Assembly (NCBI GenBank): GCA_022705325.1
Contig: JAKJER010000006.1
Location: forward strand, 62,001 to 126,000
Source: Planctomycetota bacterium
Lineage (GTDB): Bacteria; Planctomycetota; Phycisphaerae; SM23-33
Length of the DNA stretch: 64,000 nt
Reading direction: 5' to 3'
The notes beneath the pieces were generated by a model. That model was not told where the DNA came from. It was given only the letters and a program-made list of their open reading frames with translations, and searched no databases. Positions 51,752-60,263 of the stretch are shown piece by piece. Numbering within the stretch: the first letter of the stretch is position 1; each line of letters opens with the position of its first letter. The position numbers and the translations under genes were made by a program.

Positions 51752-52894
51752 ATGCGAACTGTCAGCCTGATCATCGTGGCCATAATGCTGTCGGGCCTGG
51801 TAGCGGGCCAGGCCGGATGCGGAAGTTCCAACGTGCCGGTGGGCGTGAGCGCCCCGCCCCCGCCGCCGTCGGCCGCCCCGCCGCCCTTGCGGACCTACGA
51901 CTACTCGCACAAGGTGCTGGCCAGCGCCAAGGCCCGCGCGGGCAAGCGGTGGACGGTGGCCATTCTGCGATTCGGCGACACCGGCAACGTCGAGGGCGTG
52001 CCCTGGGGCGGGCCCCAGGCGACCCAGCCCGCCCAGAAGGGCGACGTCAACGTCAACATCCGCATCGGGCCCGACGGCCCGACGGGCGAGCCCTCCCAGG
52101 CGCGTCCGCTCATGAACAAGCGGGCCCGCGACCTGCTCAAGCATGAGCTGGTGCAGGCCGAGGCGTTCAACGTGGTCGAGCGCGAGCGGATCCTGGAGAT
52201 CCTCCGCGAGGTGAACTTCGGCAAGACCGCCTTCGCCGACCCCGAAACCGCCCCCGACCAGGGGCAACTGCTGTGCGTCCGCTACCTCATCGAGGGCTCG
52301 CTGGGCCTCAACGAAGACAAGACGCTCAAGGACACGCTCGACAAGGGCATCACCTACAAGGACGCTGACTGCCCGCCCGGGCTGTGGGACAACATCTTCA
52401 ACCGCGGGCGGGTCAACCGCGAAAAGATGATGATCGCCATCAACCGCGTCCGCGAGGAGCGCCAGCGCGACGCCATGCGGAGGACCTTTAACGTCGCCTG
52501 CTACCTCAGCGTCTACGACGTGCACAGCGGCGCCGTCGTCACCAGCGTCATGGGGCTCGGCTCCAACGGCCTGGAGGCCATCCAGGACGCCGTCGAGGAA
52601 CTCGTGGACGCCCTGGCCGACCAGGAAGGCGACGTGCGCGTGGCGGCCGTCATCGGCGACAAGGTCTATCTCGACCGCGGCTCCAACGCCGGCATGCAGA
52701 AAGGCGCCCGCCTGCAAGTGGTGCATTCCCGCGCCGCCGTCCGCGATCGCGACGGGCAGGTCATCGGGCACGACCAGGCCGAGGTGGCCGAGATCGAAGT
52801 GACGGACGTGCAGTCCCAGATGTCCGTCGCCCACGTGGTCCAGAAGGCCGGAGAGATCGCCCGCGGCGACGTCGCCCGCCCGGCCAAGCACTAG
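51752..52894 (+). CDS. CsgG-like lipoprotein
   Basis: This 380-residue lipoprotein (AGC, Cys23) has a Pro-rich linker and a CsgG-like domain (about 65-300). Motifs are VAILRFGDTGNVEG, LLKHELVQAEAFNVVERERILEILREVNFG, YLIEGSLG and CYLSVYDVHSGAVVTSVMG. An OB-like C-terminal part follows (GDKVYLDRGSNAGMQKGARLQVV). CsgG in curli systems forms an outer-membrane secretion pore; most CsgG-family lipoproteins in other bacteria do not secrete curli. No csgA/csgB-like gene is present. It closes the operon. Confidence 0.8.
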   Translation: MRTVSLIIVAIMLSGLVAGQAGCGSSNVPVGVSAPPPPPSAAPPPLRTYDYSHKVLASAKARAGKRWTVAILRFGDTGNVEGVPWGGPQATQPAQKGDVNVNIRIGPDGPTGEPSQARPLMNKRARDLLKHELVQAEAFNVVERERILEILREVNFGKTAFADPETAPDQGQLLCVRYLIEGSLGLNEDKTLKDTLDKGITYKDADCPPGLWDNIFNRGRVNREKMMIAINRVREERQRDAMRRTFNVACYLSVYDVHSGAVVTSVMGLGSNGLEAIQDAVEELVDALADQEGDVRVAAVIGDKVYLDRGSNAGMQKGARLQVVHSRAAVRDRDGQVIGHDQAEVAEIEVTDVQSQMSVAHVVQKAGEIARGDVARPAKH

Positions 52895-53080
52895 ACACGA
52901 TTTCCGCCCGCGAGCGGCTTCAGGACGCTCGCCCATGACGAAAGCAGCGTCTCCGCATCCGTGGCCAGGGGCGGTCTACGCTCTGCATTCTCCGATCGAT
53001 GAACAATTCGCTCTACCGCCCCGCTCCTCGCGTCATAAATCGCCCGCTCGTGCGATATTCCCTCAGAAGGAGACTACCTG
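52895..53080. other. Intergenic region
   Basis: 186 nt; only the AAGGAG ribosome-binding site of the next gene is clear. Confidence 0.5.
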
Positions 53081-54019
53081 ATGAAACTGAACTGGATCGC
53101 CGTCGCCCTCGTCGCAGCCGTAAGCTGCTCCATCTGTCTGGCCCAGCCCAAGCCGGACAAGCCCATCGATCCCAAGACGCTGGAGAAGGTCGCCGCCGCC
53201 CTGCCCGACAAGCCCGTCGCACAGGTCGCCCAGCCGCGGAAGATCATCATCTTCACCATGACCAAAGGCTTCCGCCACAGCAGCATCCCGCTGGCCGCCA
53301 AGACCATGGAGATGATGGGCGAGAAGACCGGCGCGTGGAAGGCCGTCGCCACCGACAAGGTCGAGGACTTCGCCGCGGACAACCTGGCCAAGTACGACGC
53401 GGTCGTCATCGACCAGTGCACGGGCGACCTGTTCAAGGGCCTGCCTCAGGACAAACAGGACGAGCTCAAGAAGTCGCTGCTGGACTTCGTCAAGGGCGGC
53501 AAGGGTATCGTCGGCATCCACGCCGCCACCGACTGCCTCTACAACTGGGCCGAGTACGGCGAGATGATGGGCGGCTACTTCCAGGGCCACCCCTTCGGGC
53601 ACATCTCGGTCAAAATCGAAGATCCTGCCCACCCGCTCAACGCGATGTTTGAGGGCAAGAGCTTCGAGATCAAGGACGAGATCTACACCTTCAAGAAGCC
53701 CTACTCTCGCGACAACCTCCGCATCCTGCTGAGCATGGACTGGGATAAGAGCGGGTATGCCAAGGGCAACCGCGACGACAACGACTACGCCCTGGCCTGG
53801 ATCCGGGAGTTCGGCAAGGGACGCGTGTTCTACACCGCCTTCGGGCACCAGGACCACATCTACTGGCACCCGGAGATCATGAAGCAGCTCCTGGCCGGCA
53901 CGCAGTATGCCCTGGGCGACCTGAAGGCCGACGCCACGCCGTCGTCCAAGGCTGAGGTCAAGGTCGTGCCCGGCCCGCAGCTTCCGGCCAAGCCCGCCCC
54001 CAAGCCCCGCAATAAGTAG
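53081..54019 (+). CDS. ThuA-like domain protein
   Basis: This 312-residue exported protein (signal peptide about 1-20) has a ThuA-like glutamine-amidotransferase-fold domain (about 45-280). Motifs are KIIIFTMTKGFRHSSIP, YDAVVIDQCTGDL, GGKGIVGIHAATDC, GEMMGGYFQGHPFGH and GRVFYTAFGHQDHIY. Planctomycetes have many such proteins. They are placed near sugar catabolism genes and are not shown to be amidotransferases. The C-terminus is a Lys/Pro-rich tail. AAGGAG lies 9 nt before the ATG. The next gene on the reverse strand is heparinase-like, and a hairpin (54046-54085) lies between. Confidence 0.85.
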   Translation: MKLNWIAVALVAAVSCSICLAQPKPDKPIDPKTLEKVAAALPDKPVAQVAQPRKIIIFTMTKGFRHSSIPLAAKTMEMMGEKTGAWKAVATDKVEDFAADNLAKYDAVVIDQCTGDLFKGLPQDKQDELKKSLLDFVKGGKGIVGIHAATDCLYNWAEYGEMMGGYFQGHPFGHISVKIEDPAHPLNAMFEGKSFEIKDEIYTFKKPYSRDNLRILLSMDWDKSGYAKGNRDDNDYALAWIREFGKGRVFYTAFGHQDHIYWHPEIMKQLLAGTQYALGDLKADATPSSKAEVKVVPGPQLPAKPAPKPRNK

Positions 54020-54045
54020 CTTGAACCGGAATCCACCTGAAGCAA

Positions 54046-54085
54046 AGCCCACGGGCTTCCCCTGGGGGGAGGTCTCGCGTGGGCT
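54046..54085. terminator. Weak hairpin between convergent genes
   Basis: AGCCCAC (54046-54052) and GTGGGCT (54079-54085) can pair across a 26-nt loop; weak terminator evidence. Confidence 0.3.
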
Positions 54086-54107
54086 GTTGCTTGCGCGGAG
54101 GACGGGC

Positions 54108-56444
54108 CTACCGCCTCTGAACGCTTGCCTGGCCTTGGACCCGGGGGACCCGCACGATGGTGTCCTCTTCGCCCAGCGTCACAGTGACGACCACCGCATC
54201 GGCGGACTCCTCGCGCCGGGCGGACCAGTTCGGCGCGTTCCGGCCCCTGTACGGCAGGAGCACCGTCACCATCCGCAGGTCTTTGGACTTGTCCTTCGTG
54301 GACGATTCGACGTGCCACTGGTTGGGGAACTCCTTGCGCGGAGGCGGGTCGAAGCCGTCCCACTGGCGCATCGCGAGCGGACCGGGCGACAGATAGCGGA
54401 CCTCCAGGCCCGCATCTTTGCGCTGGGTGGCAAGCCGGGCGGCCTTCTCGTCCAGCTCGAACGGCTGGAGGGCGTGCAGCATGAACTGGAACGTCGCGGG
54501 GGCCTTGGCCTCCAGATCGTCGCACAACACCACGAAGGGCTGGGCGCCTTTGACCAGCACGGCGTGGCGGCGAAACCGCGTCAGCCGGCCCTGATAGGCG
54601 TCGGCGGCCTCGCCCATCACCCAGTCGAAGTCCTGGCCCAACCGGAAGGCCGCGATCCGCCCGTGCGGTGCGGAGGTGTGCTTGGTCTGTCCCTGGCCGT
54701 CGACCAGGACGGCGTTGTGAGCGACGGTGCTGTGGGCGTACTGGTAGTGGAATCTGCTGCCGTGGAGGTCGCGGTAGACGCACGTGACCAGCAGGGGCTC
54801 GCCGCAGGCGTTGAGCTGGAACGAATTGTGCGGGTTGTGCCCGTGGCTCTGCGTGCCGAACGGGCTGGACTTCAGCAGCACGTGGACGTCGCGGCGGGCG
54901 TCGGACAGATCGGTGTGGAGGCTGGCCACGCCGATCCCGCGGAAGATCTTCGACTGGGGCAGGTCGCGCACCGGCTTGGCCGGCGGGGCCTCCCCCAGCA
55001 TCGCGCGGTACAGGAAGCCCGTCACGCCGCCAGGTTCGTCCATCTTCCACTGGTCGAACCACCATCGCCAGTATGGCGCGTGCGAGCCCGCCCGCCCCGC
55101 CTGGGCTCGCATGTGATAGTCCAGGTACGACCCGATCGACGACGGGGCCGGACGGCACGACAGGTCGCCGAACCCGCTGTTGGGGGAGTGCGGCGGGCAG
55201 ACGTACAGCGGGTAGTCGCCCACCTGGGCGAAGAAGGGCTTCTTGTGCACGTCGATGCCCAGCGACTTGCGGGCCGTCTCCAGCCAGAACGGCGCCTTGG
55301 CCATGTAGCCGGCCAGGTAGCTCACGCCCTCGTGCCACCCGCCGTCGTCGTCGGACCAGACCGGGTAGCAGGCGAAAAACTTGTTCACCGAGTAGTCCAC
55401 CCAGGTGGCGGCTTCGTCGATCTCGCCCAGGAAGGCGATGCCCGTCTCGCCGATCTTGTGCCAGGTGCGGTTGCCGTGGCTGCTGTAGGGCGAGTTCAGG
55501 TGTCCGGTTCCCTGGCGGACCTCGCCGCTCTTCCAGGCGTCGGCGATCCGCCGGCGCGTGATCGCGGCGATCTTCTCGCGATCGGCCTGGCTGAACGCGT
55601 CGTAGGCCCAGTCGTATGCCCGGGCCGGGCGGTACAGCATCACCTTGCCCGCCTCGCAGTTGAGGGCGAAGTTGGTGGGCCCGTCCGGGTCCCACGAGGC
55701 CAGGTGCAGCACCCACTTGCGGGCGGCCTGACCGTACTTCGCCTCGCCCGTCACCAGGTAGACCAGGGCAAGCGTCTCGGCCTCGCCACAGGCCTTCTCG
55801 GCCTGCTGACGGTTGGGCCACCAGTACTTGATGGCCTCCAGGTCGTCCTTGTTGCGGGCCGAGCCGCGGTGCGTAGGCTCGGGCGTGGGCTCGCTGCGCA
55901 GCAGGCGATCGGCCTGGCTGCGCAGCTTCTGGAACTCCCCGGCGAGCGGGCCGGCAGCCGCCTCGCGCAGGCGGGGCAGGTCGTCCTTGCGGACGAACAG
56001 GCGCGGGTGGGCGTTGCCCACGCGCTGACGCTGCTGGGCCCGCGTGGGCATGGGCAGCGCGGGCGCGTCGCCCGGCACGACCACCGCCCGGACCGCGCTC
56101 CACGACGATCGCGCGCCCTTGGCCGTCGTGAAGCGGTACCGCCAGTAATACGTGCCCGCATCCAGAGGGGCGTGATGGGTGTAGGTGTTCCAGGGGACGT
56201 CCTCGACCGGCGTCGCGTCGCGGAAGTCGCGGTGGCGCGACCACTGCACGGCGTAGCGGTCGGCCTCCTTTTCGTGAAGCCAGACGAACGACGGCGGGTT
56301 CAACGCCGTCTCCCCGCCGTCGGCTGGGCGGTAGCCGATCTCGTCGCTCCTGGGCGGACGATTGGAGACGACAGGATCGGCAGCGGGCGAGCACAGGGGC
56401 ACAAGGCTTATGACAAGAGCGAGGATAGTGGCTCGGGTACTCAT
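54108..56444 (-). CDS. Heparinase II/III-like protein (DUF4962 type)
   Basis: This 778-residue exported protein has a signal peptide (about 1-21) and an N-terminal beta-sandwich typical of DUF4962 proteins. An alpha/alpha toroid follows (about 125-430), then a heparinase II/III-like region (about 490-770: SSPFGTQSHGHNPHNSFQLNACGEPLLV, AHSTVAHNAVLVDGQGQ). The conserved His and Tyr of polysaccharide lyases are plausible in SHGHN and AHSTVAHN. The substrate is an acidic or sulfated polysaccharide but is unproven. TACAAT lies 7 nt upstream of the ATG (56457-56452), so the mRNA is probably leaderless. Confidence 0.82.
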   Translation of the reverse strand: MSTRATILALVISLVPLCSPAADPVVSNRPPRSDEIGYRPADGGETALNPPSFVWLHEKEADRYAVQWSRHRDFRDATPVEDVPWNTYTHHAPLDAGTYYWRYRFTTAKGARSSWSAVRAVVVPGDAPALPMPTRAQQRQRVGNAHPRLFVRKDDLPRLREAAAGPLAGEFQKLRSQADRLLRSEPTPEPTHRGSARNKDDLEAIKYWWPNRQQAEKACGEAETLALVYLVTGEAKYGQAARKWVLHLASWDPDGPTNFALNCEAGKVMLYRPARAYDWAYDAFSQADREKIAAITRRRIADAWKSGEVRQGTGHLNSPYSSHGNRTWHKIGETGIAFLGEIDEAATWVDYSVNKFFACYPVWSDDDGGWHEGVSYLAGYMAKAPFWLETARKSLGIDVHKKPFFAQVGDYPLYVCPPHSPNSGFGDLSCRPAPSSIGSYLDYHMRAQAGRAGSHAPYWRWWFDQWKMDEPGGVTGFLYRAMLGEAPPAKPVRDLPQSKIFRGIGVASLHTDLSDARRDVHVLLKSSPFGTQSHGHNPHNSFQLNACGEPLLVTCVYRDLHGSRFHYQYAHSTVAHNAVLVDGQGQTKHTSAPHGRIAAFRLGQDFDWVMGEAADAYQGRLTRFRRHAVLVKGAQPFVVLCDDLEAKAPATFQFMLHALQPFELDEKAARLATQRKDAGLEVRYLSPGPLAMRQWDGFDPPPRKEFPNQWHVESSTKDKSKDLRMVTVLLPYRGRNAPNWSARREESADAVVVTVTLGEEDTIVRVPRVQGQASVQRR

Positions 56445-56451
56445 GCGTCGC

Positions 56452-56457
56452 ATTGTA
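56452..56457 (-). promoter_or_regulatory. -10 box of the heparinase-like gene
   Basis: TACAAT 7 nt before the ATG at 56444; probable leaderless transcript. Confidence 0.55.
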
Positions 56458-56497
56458 ACGCGAGAGGTCCCTTCTGTCCTTTGGGTCCTTTGGAGTG

Positions 56498-56503
56498 TAT
56501 GAT
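56498..56503 (+). promoter_or_regulatory. -10 box of the nucleotidyltransferase-kinase operon
   Basis: TATGAT 7 nt before the ATG at 56511; probable leaderless transcript, divergent from the heparinase-like gene. Confidence 0.55.
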
Positions 56504-56510
56504 CCCGTCC

Positions 56511-57332
56511 ATGGGTGAGATCGACAAAGCGGTTGTCCTGGCCGCCGGTCTGGGAACGCGCATGCGCCGCGCGGGGGCGGAAACGGACCTGAGCCCCCAG
56601 CAGCGCGAAGCCGCCGACCGGGGCCACAAGGCCCTCATGCCTGTCGCGGCGGACCGCCCGTTCCTGGACTACGCCCTGACCGCCCTGGCCGACGCCGGCT
56701 ACACCCGAGTCTGCCTGGTGGTCGGGCCGGACCACGACGCCGTCCGACTTCGCTATCAGCACCTGTGCCGCCCTCGCCGGCTGGCCCTGGAGTTCGCCGT
56801 CCAGGCCCATCCGCTGGGTACCGCCGACGCCGTCCGCAGCGCCGAGACCTTCGCCGCCGGCGACCAGTTCCTCGTCGTCAATTCCGACAACCTCTACCCG
56901 GTCGAGGCCCTGGAGGCCCTGCGGCGGCTGAACGGCCCCGGCCTGGCTGCCTTCGAACGCCAGGCCCTGGTGGAGCAAGGGAACATCCCGCCCGAGCGGA
57001 TCGCCCGGTTCGCCGTGCTCCAGATCGACCCGGACGGCTGCCTCCGGCAGATCGTGGAGAAGCCCGACCCGCATACCCTCGACGCTACGGAGGAGATCTA
57101 CATCAGCATGAATTGCTGGCGGTTCGACCCCTCGTTCTTCGAGTCCTGCCGCTCCATCCAGCCCTCGTCGCGGGGCGAGTTCGAGATCGCCTCAGCCGTC
57201 GAACACTCGATCCGCTGCCTGGCTCGACGCTACCAGGCCCTGCGCTTCCGCCTGGGCGTGCTGGACCTGTCCAGCCGCCAGGACGTCCCCGCGGTGGCCC
57301 ACCGCCTGACCCGCCTGGAGGTGGACCTGTGA
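56511..57332 (+). CDS. Sugar-1-phosphate nucleotidyltransferase
   Basis: This 273-residue protein is a GT-A-fold nucleotidyltransferase. The signature is VVLAAGLGTRMR (8-19), with a conserved Lys in GHKALMPV, a metal-binding VVNSDNLYP strand and the catalytic Lys in IVEKPDP. Family members join NTP and a sugar-1-phosphate to make an NDP-sugar. Its stop codon overlaps the GTG start of the downstream GHMP kinase by 4 nt (GTGA), so the kinase probably makes the sugar-1-phosphate that this enzyme activates. The sugar and nucleotide are not known. Confidence 0.88.
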   Translation: MGEIDKAVVLAAGLGTRMRRAGAETDLSPQQREAADRGHKALMPVAADRPFLDYALTALADAGYTRVCLVVGPDHDAVRLRYQHLCRPRRLALEFAVQAHPLGTADAVRSAETFAAGDQFLVVNSDNLYPVEALEALRRLNGPGLAAFERQALVEQGNIPPERIARFAVLQIDPDGCLRQIVEKPDPHTLDATEEIYISMNCWRFDPSFFESCRSIQPSSRGEFEIASAVEHSIRCLARRYQALRFRLGVLDLSSRQDVPAVAHRLTRLEVDL

Positions 57333-58726
57333 GCCTGCCCCTGGGCCGATTGGCCGACGTCGATTTCGCCCGCCGCGCCCTGGCGGGCGGCGGACTCAGC
57401 GCCGCCGCCTGCGATGCCAAGGCGGGTCGTCTGGCCTCGCTGGCCCGCCGCCTGATGCGGGATCGCGCCGATGCGGATGCCCACGCCTTCTTCGTGCCCG
57501 GGCGCATCGAGGTCCTCGGCAAGCACACCGACTACGCCGGGGGCAGCAGCGTCCTGGCCGCCGCCGAGAACGGCTTCTGCGCCGTCGCCTGCGGACGAAG
57601 CGACCGCCTCGTGCACGTCTACGACGCAACCTTCGACCAGAGCGAACGGTTCGAGATCGCACCCGACCTGGCGCCCCCGCCCGGACGGTGGGTCAACTAC
57701 CCGATGACCGTGGCCCGCCGCCTGGCCCGCAACTTCCCGCCCCGCCTCAACGGCGCCGACATCGCCCTGGCCAGCGACCTGCCCCCCGCCGCCGGCATGA
57801 GCAGCTCGTCGGCGTTCATGGTGGCCACGTTCCTGGCCCTGTCAGCCGTCAACGATCTGCCCGCCCGCGACGAGTACCGCCGCGAAATCCGCGACGCCCT
57901 TTCGCTGGCCCAGTACCTGGGCTGCGTGGAGAACGGGCAGAGCTTCGGCTCGCTCGAGGGCGACCGCGGCGTGGGCACCTTCGGCGGCAGCGAAGACCAC
58001 ACCTGCATGCTCTGTGCCCGCCCGGGCCGGCTGGTCCAGTACGCCTACTGCCCGGCCCGGTTCGAATTGCAGTTTGACCTGCCGGGCGGACTCGTCTTCG
58101 CCATTGCCTCCAGCGGCGTGACGGCCGCCAAGACGGGCAACGCCATGGAGAGCTACAACCGCGCGTCACGGCTAGCCGGCGCGGCGGCGGCGGCGTGGCG
58201 AGCGGCTACGGACGGCGCCGAACCGCACCTGGCGGCGATCCTCGCCGGCGCCGACGACGCGATGAGCCGCCTGCGGAGCGTCCTGCGGGCTGGGTCGCCG
58301 CCTTCGCCCGGCCAGGCCGCGGGCAGCGACGGCTTGGCAGCGCCCGACCTGCTGCGACGGGCGGAGCACTTCTTCGCGGAGAACTGCGAGATCATCCCGG
58401 CCGCCGGCGAGGCACTCCGGCGCGGCGACCTGGAGGCGTTCGGCCGGGCCGTGGACCGCTCGCAGCAACTCAGCGAGTCGCTGCTGGGCAACCAGGTGGT
58501 CGAGACGGTGTTCCTGGCCCGCCAGGCCCGCGAACTGGGGGCGGTGGCGGCGTCGGCGTTCGGGGCGGGTTTCGGCGGGAGCGTGTGGGCCCTGGTCGAC
58601 GGCGAGCGGGCGGACGCGCTGCTGGCAGGGTGGAAGCATGCCTATGAGTCGGCCTGCCCCGCGCGGAGCAAGGGGGCGCGATTCTTCACCACCGGCGCCG
58701 GCCCGGCGGCGTTCGAGCTTGGCTGA
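57329..58726 (+). CDS. Galactokinase-like GHMP kinase
   Basis: This 465-residue kinase starts with GTG. The galactokinase-type signature is PGRIEVLGKHTDYAGG (57-72), and the ATP loop is LPPAAGMSSSSA (about 150). The C-terminal AASAFGAGFGGSVWAL is the third GHMP motif. In galactokinases the first motif reads GEHTDY, with Glu, His and Asp contacting galactose; here Glu is replaced by Lys, so the sugar may differ. The enzyme would phosphorylate C1 of a sugar. It overlaps the nucleotidyltransferase gene by 4 nt, making a two-gene sugar-activation unit. Confidence 0.82.
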   Translation: MSLPLGRLADVDFARRALAGGGLSAAACDAKAGRLASLARRLMRDRADADAHAFFVPGRIEVLGKHTDYAGGSSVLAAAENGFCAVACGRSDRLVHVYDATFDQSERFEIAPDLAPPPGRWVNYPMTVARRLARNFPPRLNGADIALASDLPPAAGMSSSSAFMVATFLALSAVNDLPARDEYRREIRDALSLAQYLGCVENGQSFGSLEGDRGVGTFGGSEDHTCMLCARPGRLVQYAYCPARFELQFDLPGGLVFAIASSGVTAAKTGNAMESYNRASRLAGAAAAAWRAATDGAEPHLAAILAGADDAMSRLRSVLRAGSPPSPGQAAGSDGLAAPDLLRRAEHFFAENCEIIPAAGEALRRGDLEAFGRAVDRSQQLSESLLGNQVVETVFLARQARELGAVAASAFGAGFGGSVWALVDGERADALLAGWKHAYESACPARSKGARFFTTGAGPAAFELG

Positions 58727-58729
58727 CGC

Positions 58730-60094
58730 TCAGAACTCTTCGGGGTCGATCAGGCGGAGCAACTCGGGGCTGTCGCGGCGGACGGATTCGAAGAGCGTGC
58801 GGACGTTGCGCCCGTAGTGGAATCGCGTCAGCAGGACGGACTGCGCGTATCCGGCCAACGGCACGCGCCAGAGGATGGGTTTCAGGCCGGCGGGAGAGTC
58901 CGTGAAAGCCTTGCCGCGGCGGCAGAGTTCTTCCGCTCGACCCGGCGGGGAGACGGTGTCGTCAAGCCCCTGGATGATCAGCACAGGCCGGTCGTGCAGG
59001 CGGGCCATCATGTCGCCCGCGTCGAAGGACGTCACGTCGCAGCCGAGCGCAGCGGACGCGACGGCCAGGCTGGCCCGGCGGAAGGCCCCGTCCAGGGGTC
59101 CGGGCAGGAGCCCGGCCAGTTGGTCCACGGCGGCGTCCGCCCCGCCGCAGGGCGAGTCCAGCACGACGGCCTCGATGCGTTTGTCGCGGCTGGCGGCGGC
59201 CAGGGCGGCTGTCGCCCCCTCGCCGATGCCCATGACGAACACGTGCCGGCTTTGGGAGGGACGGACGGCCTTGAGGTATCGCAGGGCGCCCAGCACGTCG
59301 CGCCCTTCGAGGCTGCCGAAGGAACGGGTGTGCCCCTGGCTGCGCCCGCTGCCGCGGAGGTCGGGCATGAGCACGTGATAGCCTGCTTCGCCCAGCACCT
59401 GGGCGTGGACCAGGAAGTTCGCCTTGGACTGGCACCGCCCGCCGACCAGGATCACCGTCGAGTCCGAGGCGGCCTTGCGCCGCGGGATCCACCACCCCGT
59501 GATCGACAAGGCGTCGCTGGAGTCGAACCGCACGGGCTCGTACTCCATGCCGGCCAGCTCGCGCGGATCGGTCACGTCGGCGAACTTGACCCAGTGCACC
59601 AGGAAGGTCGCCGTCAGATACGGCGCCGACAGGGCCGCCACCAGTACGATCCGCACCGCCGCCAGGCCCGCCGGAACGAGTCGGCCTCGAGAGCCCGCCT
59701 CGCGGGCGACCAGCTTCAGCAAGGCCACCACCGCCCGGTCGATCAGGTACACCACCAGGTGCAGGGCCAGCAGGAAGTACAGGGCCAGGGGAATCTCCGT
59801 CCACGAGACGGGGGCTTGGCTGGTCAGGCGGGCGAACGACAGCAGATAGCCCCCCACCGCCACGGCCAGCACGGTGAAGTAGACGAGGTGGCGCGGCGCG
59901 ATCTGCCTGAACAACGACGGGCGAAACAGCAGCGCCCAGCACGCCAGCACGGGCACGACGGCCAGGTGGAACGCCTCGGACGGTGAAGTGCCGATCACCG
60001 CGCCCCAGGCCAGCGAGCCGGCCGCCGCGGCCGCGAACACGCCCGCGCGAATCGCTACCGGGACAGTCGATATTTCTTTACGTACGTTCTCCAT
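58730..60094 (-). CDS. Membrane-anchored alpha/beta-hydrolase-fold protein
   Basis: This 454-residue protein has four to five transmembrane helices in the first about 165 residues. An alpha/beta-hydrolase-fold domain follows (about 185-420: VILVGGRCQSKANF, MPDLRGSGRSQG, VLIIQGLDDTVSP). The nucleophile elbow, normally G-x-S-x-G, reads GIGEG (289-293), so the catalytic serine is replaced by glycine. It may be a pseudo-enzyme or binding protein. GGAGGGAAG precedes the ATG and TACAAT (60128-60133) is a possible promoter. It ends 3 nt from the stop of the convergent GHMP kinase gene. Confidence 0.75.
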   Translation of the reverse strand: MENVRKEISTVPVAIRAGVFAAAAAGSLAWGAVIGTSPSEAFHLAVVPVLACWALLFRPSLFRQIAPRHLVYFTVLAVAVGGYLLSFARLTSQAPVSWTEIPLALYFLLALHLVVYLIDRAVVALLKLVAREAGSRGRLVPAGLAAVRIVLVAALSAPYLTATFLVHWVKFADVTDPRELAGMEYEPVRFDSSDALSITGWWIPRRKAASDSTVILVGGRCQSKANFLVHAQVLGEAGYHVLMPDLRGSGRSQGHTRSFGSLEGRDVLGALRYLKAVRPSQSRHVFVMGIGEGATAALAAASRDKRIEAVVLDSPCGGADAAVDQLAGLLPGPLDGAFRRASLAVASAALGCDVTSFDAGDMMARLHDRPVLIIQGLDDTVSPPGRAEELCRRGKAFTDSPAGLKPILWRVPLAGYAQSVLLTRFHYGRNVRTLFESVRRDSPELLRLIDPEEF

Positions 60095-60127
60095 GGACAC
60101 GCTTCCCTCCTCCGCTCCATGGAGTCG

Positions 60128-60133
60128 ATTGTA
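60128..60133 (-). promoter_or_regulatory. -10 box of the alpha/beta-hydrolase-like gene
   Basis: TACAAT on the reverse strand, 33 nt before the ATG at 60094. No gene is seen from 60095 to 60263. Confidence 0.4.
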
Positions 60134-60263
60134 AGGCGCATCGGAGGATTTGAACAGGGAAGAATCCGCTGGAGGACTGCGGAAAGCCAAATTCACCGGA
60201 TCGAAAAGCAGCCGCCCGCGGGTCGAGCGTTGCCCGACGGTCGAGGGTCGACGCCCGCCGCCT

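Noticed and set aside
51752..52894. Curli secretion system
   Set aside because: Only a CsgG-family lipoprotein is present; no CsgA/B/E/F-like genes are near.
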